Source of the DNA: Pacificibacter marinus
GTDB taxonomy: Bacteria > Pseudomonadota > Alphaproteobacteria > Rhodobacterales > Rhodobacteraceae
Assembly: GCF_900109555.1 (NCBI RefSeq)
Contig: NZ_FNZV01000010.1
Span: 1-64,000 of the forward strand
Reading direction: 5' to 3'
DNA: 64,000 nucleotides
Both the position numbers and the translations under genes were made by a program. Below, in pieces: positions 47,698 through 57,256 of the stretch. A model generated the notes under the pieces. The model was given only the letters and a program-made list of their open reading frames with translations. It was not told the DNA's origin and did no database searches. Each line of letters opens with the position of its first letter. Positions within the stretch are counted from its first letter, which is position 1.

Positions 47698-48849
47698 ATG
47701 GAAGATTGGCAAAACGGCGGCTTTGGGCTCTATATTCACTGGCCGTTTTGCCAAGCAAAATGTCCTTATTGTGATTTTAACTCACATGTTTCAAACACGA
47801 TAATTGAGGCCGATTGGCAAACTGCTTACCTTTCTGAAATTGATAGAATTGCGACCCTAACTCAGGGAAGATTACTAAATTCTGTGTTTTTTGGCGGCGG
47901 AACACCATCACTAATGTCACCAGAGCTTGTGAATGCAATTTTGGATCGCATCCGCGCACGCTGGACGCTTGCCAATGATTGCGAAATCACCCTTGAGGCC
48001 AATCCAACATCAGTCGAGGCCGGCCGATTTCAAGGCTATCACGACGCTGGCGTCAATCGCCTCTCTATGGGTATTCAATCTTTGAGAGAAAATGATCTCA
48101 AGGCGCTCGGACGCTTGCATTCAGTCCAAGATGCACGAAAAGCCTTTGATATTGCACAGAAAACTTTTGGGCGTATCAGCTTTGATCTCATTTATGCGCG
48201 CCAACAGCAAACGCTTGCGGACTGGTCGATTGAACTTAAAGAAGCTCTTGATATGGCAGTCGACCACTTGTCACTTTACCAACTCACCATTGAAGACGGA
48301 ACAGCCTTTGGTGATCGTTACAAACGTGGAAGACTTAGCGGACTCCCAACTGAGGACACCGCAACAGATATGTATTTTGCCACGCAAGAGATCTGTAATA
48401 CGGCAGGAATGAGCGCATATGAAGTGTCTAATCATGCTCAAAAGGGTTCTGAAAGCCGTCACAATGAAATTTATTGGCGTTATGGTGACTATGCGGGCAT
48501 AGGCCCCGGCGCTCATGGTCGCGTGACAATAAATGGACAAAGGTACGCGACCGATACGCCACTCTCCCCTGCACTATGGTTAGAAAAAGTACGTAAAACA
48601 GGTTCAGGTGAAGGATCATGTACAAAACTTCCAGCGGATGAACAGCTGACAGAATTTCTATTGATGGGGCTTCGCCTATCCGAAGGTGTCGATCTTGATC
48701 GTGCTTCAGATATTCAGGGAAAAGACTTTATCATCCAGAACAAATACTTGAGCGAAGATGGCCTAATTGAAACAGAAAATGGACGCCTTTCAGTTACACC
48801 GAAAGGTCGCCCACTTCTAAACGCAATTTTGCGCGAACTTATTCCCTAA
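47698..48849 (+). CDS. hemW: Radical SAM haem chaperone HemW
   Basis: A 383-residue protein that delivers haem to respiratory enzymes, formerly confused with coproporphyrinogen dehydrogenase. The radical SAM cluster is in HWPFCQAKCPYCDFNSH (CxxxCxxC). FFGGGTPSLMSPELV and the GVNRLSMGIQSL block follow, then the C-terminal HemN-like domain. The start lies two bases after the Rid-family stop. It is the last gene of the rph operon and convergent with parB (two-base gap). Confidence 0.95.
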   Translation: MEDWQNGGFGLYIHWPFCQAKCPYCDFNSHVSNTIIEADWQTAYLSEIDRIATLTQGRLLNSVFFGGGTPSLMSPELVNAILDRIRARWTLANDCEITLEANPTSVEAGRFQGYHDAGVNRLSMGIQSLRENDLKALGRLHSVQDARKAFDIAQKTFGRISFDLIYARQQQTLADWSIELKEALDMAVDHLSLYQLTIEDGTAFGDRYKRGRLSGLPTEDTATDMYFATQEICNTAGMSAYEVSNHAQKGSESRHNEIYWRYGDYAGIGPGAHGRVTINGQRYATDTPLSPALWLEKVRKTGSGEGSCTKLPADEQLTEFLLMGLRLSEGVDLDRASDIQGKDFIIQNKYLSEDGLIETENGRLSVTPKGRPLLNAILRELIP

Positions 48850-48851
48850 AT

Positions 48852-49766
48852 TCAGACCCCACGCGACAGCATTTGGCATAATGCATCTAAATCATCTAGG
48901 TCCTTGTAGTTTATAGATAAAATACCACTTTCCGAACCCGATTTATGGGCAATACTAACACTCATACCGATTGCAGCTGATAGATCGCTTTCTAGTGCGC
49001 GCGTATCTGCATCTTTTTCACCTGTAGGCTTCACTACGCGCGTTTTGGGTGATGATGGCATTTTTTCTTGCTTGGCAAGCTTCTCCGTATCTCGAACAGA
49101 CAAGCCCTTTTTGACAACAATACGTGCCAATTCAGATGGATTTTCAGATGTAATAAGGGCTCGAGCATGGCCCGCCGATAAATCTCCCGATACAACAAAA
49201 GTTTGAACATCATCAGGCAACTGCAGTAACCGCATCAAATTAGCAATATGACTGCGACTTTTCCCCAAAGCCTCAGCCAATTTTTCCTGAGTATGCCCAA
49301 ATTTCTCCATCAATTGCTTATAACCAGCAGCCTCTTCAATTGAATTAAGGTCTGCGCGCTGAATATTCTCAATGATTGCAACTTCAAGCACCTCAATGTC
49401 ATCGTACTCGCGCACAATGATTGGAATGTCATGGCGCTTTGCCAATTGAGAGGCACGCCAACGGCGCTCACCCGCCACAATTTCGAAATTTCCCTCGACG
49501 CGTGGGCTTGGGCGCACGATTAAAGGCTGAATAACCCCCTTCTCACGGATGGAATTGGCTAGATCATCCAAATCCTCTTGAACAAATTGACGCCGCGGCT
49601 GATCAGGGTTTGGCTCAACTCGTTCAATTGGGACAACTAAATCAGCTCGACGTGCTCCGCTTACCTGATCGACAACAACAGGATCATTTGGAATATCCGC
49701 CATCAGTGCAGACAATCCACGCCCAAGGCCTCGTGGCCGGTTTGAATTTTTAGGTGGTTGGCTCAT
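48852..49766 (-). CDS. parB: Chromosome partitioning protein ParB
   Basis: A 304-residue CTP-dependent clamp that loads on parS. The N-terminal RGLGRGLSALM is followed by VPIERVEPNPDQPRRQF. The CTP-binding and clamp motif is EIVAGERRWRASQLA, the helix-turn-helix is GKSRSHIANLMRLLQLPDDV and the C-terminal dimer domain ends the protein. Two perfect parS sites lie 1.4-3.3 kb upstream of its start, in rsmG and mnmG. It follows parA by three bases. Confidence 0.97.
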   Translation of the reverse strand: MSQPPKNSNRPRGLGRGLSALMADIPNDPVVVDQVSGARRADLVVPIERVEPNPDQPRRQFVQEDLDDLANSIREKGVIQPLIVRPSPRVEGNFEIVAGERRWRASQLAKRHDIPIIVREYDDIEVLEVAIIENIQRADLNSIEEAAGYKQLMEKFGHTQEKLAEALGKSRSHIANLMRLLQLPDDVQTFVVSGDLSAGHARALITSENPSELARIVVKKGLSVRDTEKLAKQEKMPSSPKTRVVKPTGEKDADTRALESDLSAAIGMSVSIAHKSGSESGILSINYKDLDDLDALCQMLSRGV

Positions 49767-49769
49767 GAC

Positions 49770-50567
49770 TTATCTCCGTTTACTCAATAACTCAGTGGCC
49801 AAAGCGCGATATGCAAGGCTCCCCTTAGAGTTTGTATCATATTCCAAAACAGGAATCGCAAAGGAAGGTGCCTCACTTATACGTACATTGCGTGGAATCA
49901 CGGTTTCAAACACCAGGTCCTGCAAATTATCACGCGCATCTTGCTCGACCTGCCGTGACAAATTATTCCTTTGATCATACATCGTCAAAACTACCCCCTC
50001 AATCCTAAGGTTTGGGTTAGCCGTCTGACGTACTTCGCGCACCGTAAGCATCAATTGTGACAAGCCTTCGAGGGCAAAAAATTCACTCTGCAAGGGTACC
50101 AAAACAGAATCCGAGGCAACCAAGGCATTTACAGTCAGTAAACTAAGTGACGGCGGGCAATCGATTAGAATATAATCAAAAGCATACCCATCAATTGCAT
50201 GCTGACGTAATGCATCATGCAAAAGAAAGCTCCGCTTTTCGTTGGAGACCATTTCTATATCAGCCGATGACAAATCAATGGTTGCTGGTGAGACATACAA
50301 CCCTTCAGTGGGTGAAGCTTGGATGATTTCGCCTATTTCCACATCCCCCATGATTAAATCATAGGTTGTTTTGTCGCGCTGATTAGCGTCAATTCCCAAT
50401 CCGGTCGATGCATTTCCTTGTGGGTCAAGGTCAACAACAAGAACACGCATACCAAGCTCTGTCAGTGCCGCAGCCAAATTTATTGTTGTTGTGGTCTTGC
50501 CTACCCCACCTTTTTGGTTCGCAATTGCAACAATTTTAGCGGATTGTGGTCGAGTTGGATCAGACAC
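49770..50567 (-). CDS. parA: Chromosome partitioning ATPase ParA
   Basis: A 265-residue Walker-type ATPase that moves ParB-parS complexes to the poles. The deviant Walker A is NQKGGVGKTTTTINLAAAL, and VLVVDLDPQGNASTGLG follows. I chose GTG 50567 (SDPTRPQSAKIVAIANQ) because AGGA lies nine bases upstream; longer in-frame options run deep into rsmG. The GTG overlaps the rsmG stop by eight bases, so the two are translationally coupled. Confidence 0.96.
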   Translation of the reverse strand: MSDPTRPQSAKIVAIANQKGGVGKTTTTINLAAALTELGMRVLVVDLDPQGNASTGLGIDANQRDKTTYDLIMGDVEIGEIIQASPTEGLYVSPATIDLSSADIEMVSNEKRSFLLHDALRQHAIDGYAFDYILIDCPPSLSLLTVNALVASDSVLVPLQSEFFALEGLSQLMLTVREVRQTANPNLRIEGVVLTMYDQRNNLSRQVEQDARDNLQDLVFETVIPRNVRISEAPSFAIPVLEYDTNSKGSLAYRALATELLSKRR

Positions 50568-51177
50568 GCTCAATATTCCTAATTCCAAGCACAACGGATT
50601 TGGAATCTGTTGTGCTTTCATGCTCTTCGCATTCAAATTTCCAGATTTTTCGAGCTTGGTCTAGTTCGAAATTATAATTCTCACCCTTAGGGAATAAAGC
50701 AATACCATCTTTGCTTAGGTGTGGTTTCGAAAAATCCAGAAGTTTATCAAGAGGTGCAAGCGCGCGCGCCGACAATACATCGGCATAAGCGGGTGTCATT
50801 TTTTCAATTCGCTCAGAGTGAACTGAAACCGATACATTCACCTCTCGCGCAACACTTCTCAAAAACGTCGCTTTACGTACGTCGGACTCGACCAAATGGA
50901 ACTCTGTTTTTGGTGAAAGCTCTGCTGCTATAATGGCGCAAACAAGCCCAGGAAAGCCTCCGCCTGACCCTATATCCATCCACACTTTAGAATCGTGTGG
51001 CATAAGTTTAAACAATTGAGCAGAATCAGAAAAGTGGCGTGTACTCATTTCCGCGAGGGATGATTTTGAAACCAAATTAATTGCTGGATTCCACTTTTTT
51101 AGAAGCGTTTCGTATATGGTCAGGCGTTCCAATGTTTCACGTGAAACATCGGAAATAGTATTGTTACTTCCAGTCAT
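50560..51177 (-). CDS. rsmG: 16S rRNA (guanine(527)-N(7))-methyltransferase RsmG
   Basis: A 205-residue enzyme that methylates G527 of 16S rRNA, a streptomycin-related site. WNPAINLVSKSSLAEMSTRH, MDIGSGGGFPGLVCAI and the DVLSARALAPLDKLL block are clear. Residues 10-15 (DVSRET) are encoded by the parS palindrome at 51133-51148. VSRET is a recognisable RsmG N-terminal motif in many bacteria. It directly abuts mnmG (stop at 51178). Confidence 0.96.
   Translation of the reverse strand: MTGSNNTISDVSRETLERLTIYETLLKKWNPAINLVSKSSLAEMSTRHFSDSAQLFKLMPHDSKVWMDIGSGGGFPGLVCAIIAAELSPKTEFHLVESDVRKATFLRSVAREVNVSVSVHSERIEKMTPAYADVLSARALAPLDKLLDFSKPHLSKDGIALFPKGENYNFELDQARKIWKFECEEHESTTDSKSVVLGIRNIERV
51133..51148. 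promoter_or_regulatory. parS centromere site (inside rsmG)
   Basis: TGTTTCACGTGAAACA is a perfect 16-bp palindrome identical to the universal ParB-binding consensus. It encodes codons 10-15 of rsmG and lies 5.1 kb from the origin candidate. Confidence 0.95.
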
Positions 51178-53058
51178 CTAACTTGCAACCTTTCCACGAT
51201 TGGCCTGCCTCAATCGAGCAAGAATAAGGGTACATGCCGCTGGGGTCATTCCCTCTATACGCAATGCCTGTCCAATTGTTTGAGGTCGAACAGTAGTCAA
51301 CTTTGATCTGAGCTCGTTTGAGAGACCGCGTAGGCCTGAGTAATCAAAATCATCTGGAATTTCATGCGCCTCATCTCGCTTCATTTTTTCTACATCACGG
51401 TTTTGGCGCTCGATATAGTTTGCATATAGGGCATCGCAAGACAGTTGTGTCTGAATTTCAGGTTTGATTTCTGAAAAATTCTTATTGAGATCAATTAGAT
51501 TTGAAAATGTAACGTCTGGAAAAGAAAGGATTTCATAGGCACTCCGACGGTTTCCGTCTTCACTCACGCCTATGCCTACACTACGCATATCCTTTGAACC
51601 AAAAGTTTCAGATTGAAGTGCGTCGCGTCCAGCGGAAAGCAAAGCCATTTTGTGATTAAAAGCAGTTTTTCTGCTTTCCGAGATCAGACCTAAATCTTCT
51701 CCAAACGGGGTTAAGCGCTGATCAGCATTGTCAGCACGCAAAGTTAATCTGAACTCGGCACGCGATGTAAACATCCGATACGGTTCAGAAACACCTCGAG
51801 TGATAAGATCATCAATCATCACACCGATGTAGGATTGAGAGCGACTGAAATGCGCCTGCTCCAAATTATTGGCACGTCTCGCAGCATTTAAACCTGCAAC
51901 AAGTCCTTGTGCGGCAGCCTCTTCATATCCGGTTGTTCCATTAATCTGACCTGCTAAGAAAAGTCCGGGTACATCGCGCAATTCAAGTGTTGGTCGCAAG
52001 GCTCTTGGATCTACGTAGTCATATTCAATAGCATACCCTGGTTGAAGAATTTCAACGTTTTCAAGCCCCGTGATGGAACGAACATAGGCTTTTTGCACAT
52101 CAGTAGGTAAAGAGGTCGAGATACCATTCGGATAAACTGTGTCATCATCAAGCCCCTCTGGCTCAAGAAAAATTTGATGCGATGTTTTATCTGAAAATCG
52201 AACAACTTTATCTTCAATCGAAGGGCAATACCGAGGTCCAACACCATCGATATGGCCGCCATACATTGCTGATTTTTCAAGGTTTTCTCGAATAATATCG
52301 TGAGTTTTTTCATTGGTGTGTGTGATACCACAGGACACTTGACGTGCGGAAGGTTTACGATTCAAAAATGAAAACATCACTGGATCTTCATCACCAGGTT
52401 GATCTTCAAGAATATCCCAATTTATAGTTTTAGCACTAAGCCGTGGTGGCGTCCCTGTTTTAAGACGCCCCATTGGAAGGCCAAAACCATAAAGGCGATC
52501 TGCCAATGCAATAGACGGTTTATCCCCCATTCGGCCACCAGAATGATTCTGATCACCTATATGGATTATGCCATTTAGAAATGTTCCAGTCGTTAAAACG
52601 ACAGCGCCCGATAGGAGTGCACTGCCATCACCCAAAATGACACCAGATACCTCAGCACCATTCATTAATAGGTCAGTGACTTCACCCTCAACTATGGAAA
52701 GATTTGGCGTATTAGAGAGTTCGTTAAGCATCTCTGTACGGTAAATTTTACGATCAGCTTGTGCACGCGGACCTTGGACAGCTGGCCCTTTTCGGCGATT
52801 AAGAAGCCTATATTGAATACCAGCTTTGTCAGCTATACGTGCCATAACACCATCAAGCGCGTCAACTTCACGTACAAGATGCCCTTTTCCCAAACCACCA
52901 ATTGCGGGATTACAGGACATAACACCAATATTGCCAAGTTTAAGCGTAACAAGCGCCGTTTTTGCACCAGTGCGCGCCGAAGCTGCGGCAGCGTCGGCAC
53001 CTGCGTGCCCACCACCAACTATGATGACATCAAAATCTCGTTGTTTCACGTGAAACAT
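51178..53058 (-). CDS. mnmG: tRNA uridine 5-carboxymethylaminomethyl modification enzyme MnmG
   Basis: A 626-residue FAD enzyme that with MnmE modifies wobble uridine 34. The dinucleotide-binding motif is [40 protein letters not shown] and [18 protein letters not shown] are hallmarks. The first codons (MFHVKQ) are the parS site at 53042-53057. It lies 15 bases downstream of mnmE in the rho-side cluster and abuts rsmG. Confidence 0.98.
   Translation of the reverse strand: MFHVKQRDFDVIIVGGGHAGADAAAASARTGAKTALVTLKLGNIGVMSCNPAIGGLGKGHLVREVDALDGVMARIADKAGIQYRLLNRRKGPAVQGPRAQADRKIYRTEMLNELSNTPNLSIVEGEVTDLLMNGAEVSGVILGDGSALLSGAVVLTTGTFLNGIIHIGDQNHSGGRMGDKPSIALADRLYGFGLPMGRLKTGTPPRLSAKTINWDILEDQPGDEDPVMFSFLNRKPSARQVSCGITHTNEKTHDIIRENLEKSAMYGGHIDGVGPRYCPSIEDKVVRFSDKTSHQIFLEPEGLDDDTVYPNGISTSLPTDVQKAYVRSITGLENVEILQPGYAIEYDYVDPRALRPTLELRDVPGLFLAGQINGTTGYEEAAAQGLVAGLNAARRANNLEQAHFSRSQSYIGVMIDDLITRGVSEPYRMFTSRAEFRLTLRADNADQRLTPFGEDLGLISESRKTAFNHKMALLSAGRDALQSETFGSKDMRSVGIGVSEDGNRRSAYEILSFPDVTFSNLIDLNKNFSEIKPEIQTQLSCDALYANYIERQNRDVEKMKRDEAHEIPDDFDYSGLRGLSNELRSKLTTVRPQTIGQALRIEGMTPAACTLILARLRQANRGKVAS
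53042..53057. promoter_or_regulatory. parS centromere site (overlapping the mnmG start codon)
   Basis: A second perfect TGTTTCACGTGAAACA lies within the first six codons of mnmG, beginning inside the ATG. It is 3.2 kb from the origin candidate. Confidence 0.95.
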
Positions 53059-53073
53059 TCCTTATTTCAGCAG

Positions 53074-54363
53074 TTACTTACCGATGCAAAAACTGGAAAA
53101 AATCTCATCCAAAAGATTTTCAACGTCAACACGTCCAACCAGAGCATCCAGTGCTCGAATCGCTGTACGCATATCCTCTGCGGCAATCTCAGCTCTATCT
53201 GCGCCCATCAGTACTTCATTTTTTGCTGATTCCAAAGTGGACAACGCAATTGTCATCGAAATTCTGTGCCGCTCATGTGTTGCAGTCGACGCACCGGAAG
53301 CCATGACCGACAAACGATCCGATATGGAAGAGATAAGCCACTCAATGCCCTGCCCCGTCTTGCCTGAAACAGAAGCGTTTAAAGATGATCCGCCATCGTC
53401 CTTGCCTATAACAACCAAGTCACCATCTTTTGGTTGAATTTCTGGAGTCACACCAAAAGATGGAATCAATATAACGCGAAGATCTGCCATCTCTGCGCGC
53501 TCTTTTGCACGAGCGATCCCTGCAATTTCAACGATATCACTGGTATCACGCAAACCTGCTGTATCCAGTAGCGTAACAGGTAAACCAGCCAGATCCATAC
53601 GAACCTCGATAACATCGCGTGTTGTCCCTGCAATTTCAGACGTAATCGCGGCCTCACGCCCAGCCAGAGCATTTAACAGTGTTGATTTGCCGACATTGGG
53701 CGGACCTACAATTGCAACTTCAAAACCTTCCCGGATGCGTTCTGAAATACGTACGCCAGATACTTCAGATTCTAATTCTAGCATTACTTTAGCTAAAATG
53801 TCTAAAACCTCAGGTGAGACATCAATGGGAACGTCTTCATCAGCGAAATCAATGGTTGCTTCGATCAAGGCAGCCGCACGTATCAGTGATGTTCGCCAAC
53901 CTGAAGCCTTATCCCCCAAAGCACCAGACAGAACACGCATTGCCTGTTTGCGCTGTGCCTCTGTTTCAGATTCTATGAGGTCAGCTAGGCCTTCAACTTG
54001 AGCTAAATCAAGACGTTCGTTTTCAAGCGCACGACGGGTGAATTCCCCTGCTTCTGCCATTCGTAAACCATCAAATTTTGACAGTTCTGCAAGCACAGAT
54101 TTCACAATCGCAATAGACCCATGCAGTTGCAATTCTGCACTCTCTTCTCCGGTAAAGGACGCTCCAATTCCAAAGCAAATCACCAGTGCTTCATCAAGCA
54201 CATCACCTTGTTCATCTTTTAAAACTCGTAAAGAAGCATGACGTTGTTTTGGAACTGATCCTGATAGTTTTTCAACAGTCCAAAACGCAAGAGGCCCGGA
54301 AATCCGGACCACTGCTACGCCTGCTTTTCCGCGGGCAGATGCAAGAGCATAAATCGTATCCAT
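53074..54363 (-). CDS. mnmE: tRNA modification GTPase MnmE
   Basis: A 429-residue GTPase partner of MnmG. The N-terminal folate-binding domain has [20 protein letters not shown]; the G domain has [31 protein letters not shown] and [10 protein letters not shown]. It ends in FCIGK with the conserved Cys of the C-terminal CxGK motif. It is followed by mnmG after 15 bases and preceded by rho at 25 bp. Confidence 0.97.
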   Translation of the reverse strand: MDTIYALASARGKAGVAVVRISGPLAFWTVEKLSGSVPKQRHASLRVLKDEQGDVLDEALVICFGIGASFTGEESAELQLHGSIAIVKSVLAELSKFDGLRMAEAGEFTRRALENERLDLAQVEGLADLIESETEAQRKQAMRVLSGALGDKASGWRTSLIRAAALIEATIDFADEDVPIDVSPEVLDILAKVMLELESEVSGVRISERIREGFEVAIVGPPNVGKSTLLNALAGREAAITSEIAGTTRDVIEVRMDLAGLPVTLLDTAGLRDTSDIVEIAGIARAKERAEMADLRVILIPSFGVTPEIQPKDGDLVVIGKDDGGSSLNASVSGKTGQGIEWLISSISDRLSVMASGASTATHERHRISMTIALSTLESAKNEVLMGADRAEIAAEDMRTAIRALDALVGRVDVENLLDEIFSSFCIGK

Positions 54364-54388
54364 AGGCTAACCCATTGATAAATAATTA

Positions 54389-55660
54389 TTATGCATTCAT
54401 CGAATCGAAGAATTCTGCATTTGATTTTGTTTGTTTGAGCTTGGAAATCAAGAACTCAATAGCGTCTGTGGTACCCATTGGGTTCAAGATACGGCGCAAC
54501 AAGTAAGTCTTCTGAAGATCTTTAGAATCGACCAAAAGCTCTTCTTTACGTGTGCCAGATTTGAGAATGTCCATTGCTGGGAAAACACGCTTATCAGCGA
54601 TTTTACGATCAAGAACGATTTCAGAGTTACCTGTACCTTTGAATTCTTCAAAGATAACCTCATCCATGCGCGAGCCTGTATCAATCAAAGCAGTTGCGAT
54701 GATTGTCAAAGAGCCACCTTCTTCAATGTTCCGCGCAGCGCCAAAGAACCGTTTAGGCCGTTGCAATGCGTTTGCATCAACACCACCTGTTAGTACCTTA
54801 CCAGAAGACGGAACCACAGTGTTGAAAGCGCGACCAAGACGAGTGATAGAATCGAGCAAAATCACAACATCACGTTTATGTTCTACAAGGCGTTTAGCCT
54901 TTTCAATCACCATCTCAGACACAGCAACGTGACGTGAGGCCGGTTCATCAAAGGTCGAAGAAATCACTTCACCTTTCACAGAACGCTGCATGTCGGTCAC
55001 CTCTTCTGGGCGTTCATCGATCAATAGAACGATCAAATAACACTCAGGATGGTTTATCCCAATTGACGATGCGATGTTTTGCAACAAAACTGTTTTACCA
55101 GTGCGAGGTGGCGCAACGATTAAAGACCGCTGACCTTTCCCAATTGGCGCAACAAGATCGATGATACGCGCAGAGCGATCTTTGAGTGTAGGGTCTTGGA
55201 CTTCCATATTAAGCCGCTCATCAGGGTAAAGCGGCGTTAGGTTATCAAAGTTAATTTTATGACGGGCTTTTTCTGGATCTTCAAAGTTAATCAAAACCAC
55301 TTTGGTGATCGCAAAATAGCGCTCGTTGTCATTTGGGGCCTGCATTAAGCCCTCAATAGTGTCTCCTGTGCGCATACCAAACTGTCTGATGACCTCTGGC
55401 GACACATAGATATCATCAGGGCCTGGCAGATAGTTAGCTTCAGGAGAACGCAAAAACCCGAACCCGTCTTGCAAAACTTCAATCACACCATTGCCAGTGA
55501 TTTCCCATTCTTCCTCAGCACGCTCTTTCAGGATCGAGAACATCATCTCGCCTTTGCGCATCGTGGAAGCATTTTCGATCTCTAGCTCTTCAGCCATAGA
55601 TAATAGGTCTTTAGGGGTTTTGGCTTTAAGATCAGAAAGGCTAAGGCAATTAACAGTCAT
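54389..55660 (-). CDS. rho: Transcription termination factor Rho
   Basis: A 423-residue hexameric RNA helicase. The N-terminal RNA-binding domain has [20 protein letters not shown]. Walker A is [18 protein letters not shown]; the RNA-binding Q loop [17 protein letters not shown] and [14 protein letters not shown] follow. I chose ATG 55660 ([20 protein letters not shown]) because GGA lies seven bases upstream; an in-frame TTG at 55672 adds four residues. A sigma-70-like promoter lies at 55749-55777. mnmE is just downstream on the same strand. Confidence 0.97.
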   Translation of the reverse strand: MTVNCLSLSDLKAKTPKDLLSMAEELEIENASTMRKGEMMFSILKERAEEEWEITGNGVIEVLQDGFGFLRSPEANYLPGPDDIYVSPEVIRQFGMRTGDTIEGLMQAPNDNERYFAITKVVLINFEDPEKARHKINFDNLTPLYPDERLNMEVQDPTLKDRSARIIDLVAPIGKGQRSLIVAPPRTGKTVLLQNIASSIGINHPECYLIVLLIDERPEEVTDMQRSVKGEVISSTFDEPASRHVAVSEMVIEKAKRLVEHKRDVVILLDSITRLGRAFNTVVPSSGKVLTGGVDANALQRPKRFFGAARNIEEGGSLTIIATALIDTGSRMDEVIFEEFKGTGNSEIVLDRKIADKRVFPAMDILKSGTRKEELLVDSKDLQKTYLLRRILNPMGTTDAIEFLISKLKQTKSNAEFFDSMNA

Positions 55661-55748
55661 CGAGACATCCAAACTATGACCGCAAGGCGATCAGTTTTTA
55701 TAATGGTGTGAAATTTCCCATAGACGCCGGACGGCAGGGATTTAAGGT

Positions 55749-55777
55749 TCAATAGACGCAGGTGTCTGGCGAGTCAA
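55749..55777 (-). promoter_or_regulatory. Sigma-70-type promoter of rho
   Basis: TTGACT (55777-55772) and TATTGA (55754-55749) are 17 bases apart on the minus strand, about 90 bases before the rho ATG. The leader after it contains a CCGTCCGG stretch, but no clear terminator was found. Confidence 0.55.
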
Positions 55778-55797
55778 TCATTGTAAAATTTAGAATC

Positions 55798-56250
55798 TCA
55801 GATTGGACGCGCGATGATCATGATAACAATCACTATCATCAAAATTGTAGGAACCTCATTCATCAAACGATATTGTTTTCCCGTTAAACGGTTGTTTCCT
55901 GCAACAAAATCTTTGCGTCTGTAACCACACCAATGATGAAACCACGTCATTGCGATTACGCAAGCAGCTTTGACCCATGACCAACCAGAGCCCCAATCAA
56001 CGATGCCAGGGGTAAAAACTAAGGCTAAACCAAACACCCAGGTCGATACCGAGGCAGGGTTCATGATGAGTTTAAATAACTTTTTTTCCATGTCTTGAAA
56101 TAGCAGATCAGTTTTACTGCCCATTTCAACGTTTTCTGTGTGGCGGACAAATAAACGCGGCAGATAAAATATACCAGCCATCCATGCAATTACGGAAATT
56201 ACATGCAACGATTTGGTCCATGGATACAGGCTTGATAGGAAATCACTCAT
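55798..56250 (-). CDS. hemJ: Protoporphyrinogen oxidase HemJ
   Basis: A 150-residue membrane protein with four hydrophobic helices and the HemJ/UPF0093 pattern: SLHVISVIAWMAGIFYLPRL with a conserved His at residue 16, and VKAACVIAMTWFHHWC, YRLMNEVPTILMIVIVI. It oxidises protoporphyrinogen IX to protoporphyrin, the step before HemH. I prefer ATG 56250 because GGAG is eight bases upstream; a GTG at 56259 is also in frame. It sits directly beside the origin candidate. Confidence 0.9.
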   Translation of the reverse strand: MSDFLSSLYPWTKSLHVISVIAWMAGIFYLPRLFVRHTENVEMGSKTDLLFQDMEKKLFKLIMNPASVSTWVFGLALVFTPGIVDWGSGWSWVKAACVIAMTWFHHWCGYRRKDFVAGNNRLTGKQYRLMNEVPTILMIVIVIMIIARPI

Positions 56251-56656
56251 TCTCGGCACTCCAGTGTTCGTACCCTTCTTAAAATAATATAAGAAAGAAA
56301 GAAAAGATGATGTTGTTTGTAGGGCCTGTGGATAATGGGGATTAATGACTTATCCTAAGATTTTCTACACAAAAAAAATTCTGGAAATAATTTATGACCT
56401 ATTGGGGATAAGATCATAAAAATTGAAATTTAACATAAAGTTATAGATTTATTAAATCATAGATCCCTTTGGATATATTTTGGATAAAATTTTGAAACCT
56501 TTAAAATCCACAAGTCAAAAAGAATCTTTTCCACTTAGGAAAAAGACAGATGAAAATTCGTGAAACTGCCGACTTTTCCCCAAGGATCATCCATGACATG
56601 GTTATCCCGATAAGGGCCAACACAGTTCACACCGGTTTTTCCACAGGATCATCAAC
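56251..56656. other. Candidate chromosome replication origin (oriC)
   Basis: This 406-bp gene-free gap separates leftward hemJ/rho from rightward maf. It has one perfect DnaA box, TGTGGATAA at 56327-56335, and one-mismatch boxes at 56403-56411 (TGGGGATAA), 56479-56487 (TTTGGATAA) and 56637-56645 (TTTTCCACA). Two-mismatch sites are at 56350, 56504, 56527 and 56602. The stretch 56375-56500 is strongly AT-rich and could be the unwinding element. In other alphaproteobacteria oriC lies beside this rho/hem/maf block. The parAB-parS cluster 3-8 kb away and gene orientation diverging from the gap agree. The assignment is inferred, not measured. Confidence 0.8.
56327..56335 (-). promoter_or_regulatory. 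Perfect DnaA box
   Basis: TTATCCACA on the minus strand matches the canonical DnaA box at all nine positions. It lies at the hemJ-side edge of the origin candidate, before the AT-rich stretch. Confidence 0.85.
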
Positions 56657-57256
56657 ATGACCCAAATACTTATTCTGGCCTCGGGGTCGCGGATTCGTCA
56701 GACATTGCTGAGCAATGCAAAGGTACCATTTGAAGTAAATGTGCCGCTTATTGATGAAAATAGCATTAAAGACGCTCTGATCGCTGAAAATACTCCTCCC
56801 CGTGACATTGCTGATGCGCTGGCCGAGGGTAAAGCACGTAAGATTTCAATGAAATTCCCAGAAGCAATCGTGCTGGGATGTGATCAAGTTTTATCCTTTC
56901 GGGGCATGATATTCTCAAAGCCCAACGCCCCCGCGGAAGCTCGTGCACAGTTATCTGAGCTAAATAATGAACGGCACAAACTTCTGTCAGCTGCTGTTAT
57001 CTACGAAGCAGGAGAGCCAAAATGGCGGCATATTGGCGAAGTCCGTTTGCAGATGAAGCAAAACTCTGACGCCTATTTGGATGATTATGTAGATCGTAAT
57101 TGGGATAGTATTCGCCATAGTGTTGGCGGATATAAACTAGAAGAAGAAGGTGCACGGTTGTTTTCCCGCGTCGACGGCGATTATTTTAATGTTCTGGGTT
57201 TGCCCCTTTTTGAAATTTTAGGTTACCTTGGACAAAGAGGAGTGATTTCATCATGA
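56657..57256 (+). CDS. maf: Maf family nucleotide pyrophosphatase
   Basis: A 199-residue house-cleaning nucleotidase. It starts MTQILILASGSRIRQTLLSN, the family's SxSxxR opening. AEGKARKIS and IVLGCDQVLSFRGMIFSKP with the catalytic Asp follow, and SVGGYKLEEEGARLFSRVDG closes the domain. It is the first rightward gene after the origin candidate. Its stop overlaps aroE by four bases. Confidence 0.92.
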   Translation: MTQILILASGSRIRQTLLSNAKVPFEVNVPLIDENSIKDALIAENTPPRDIADALAEGKARKISMKFPEAIVLGCDQVLSFRGMIFSKPNAPAEARAQLSELNNERHKLLSAAVIYEAGEPKWRHIGEVRLQMKQNSDAYLDDYVDRNWDSIRHSVGGYKLEEEGARLFSRVDGDYFNVLGLPLFEILGYLGQRGVISS

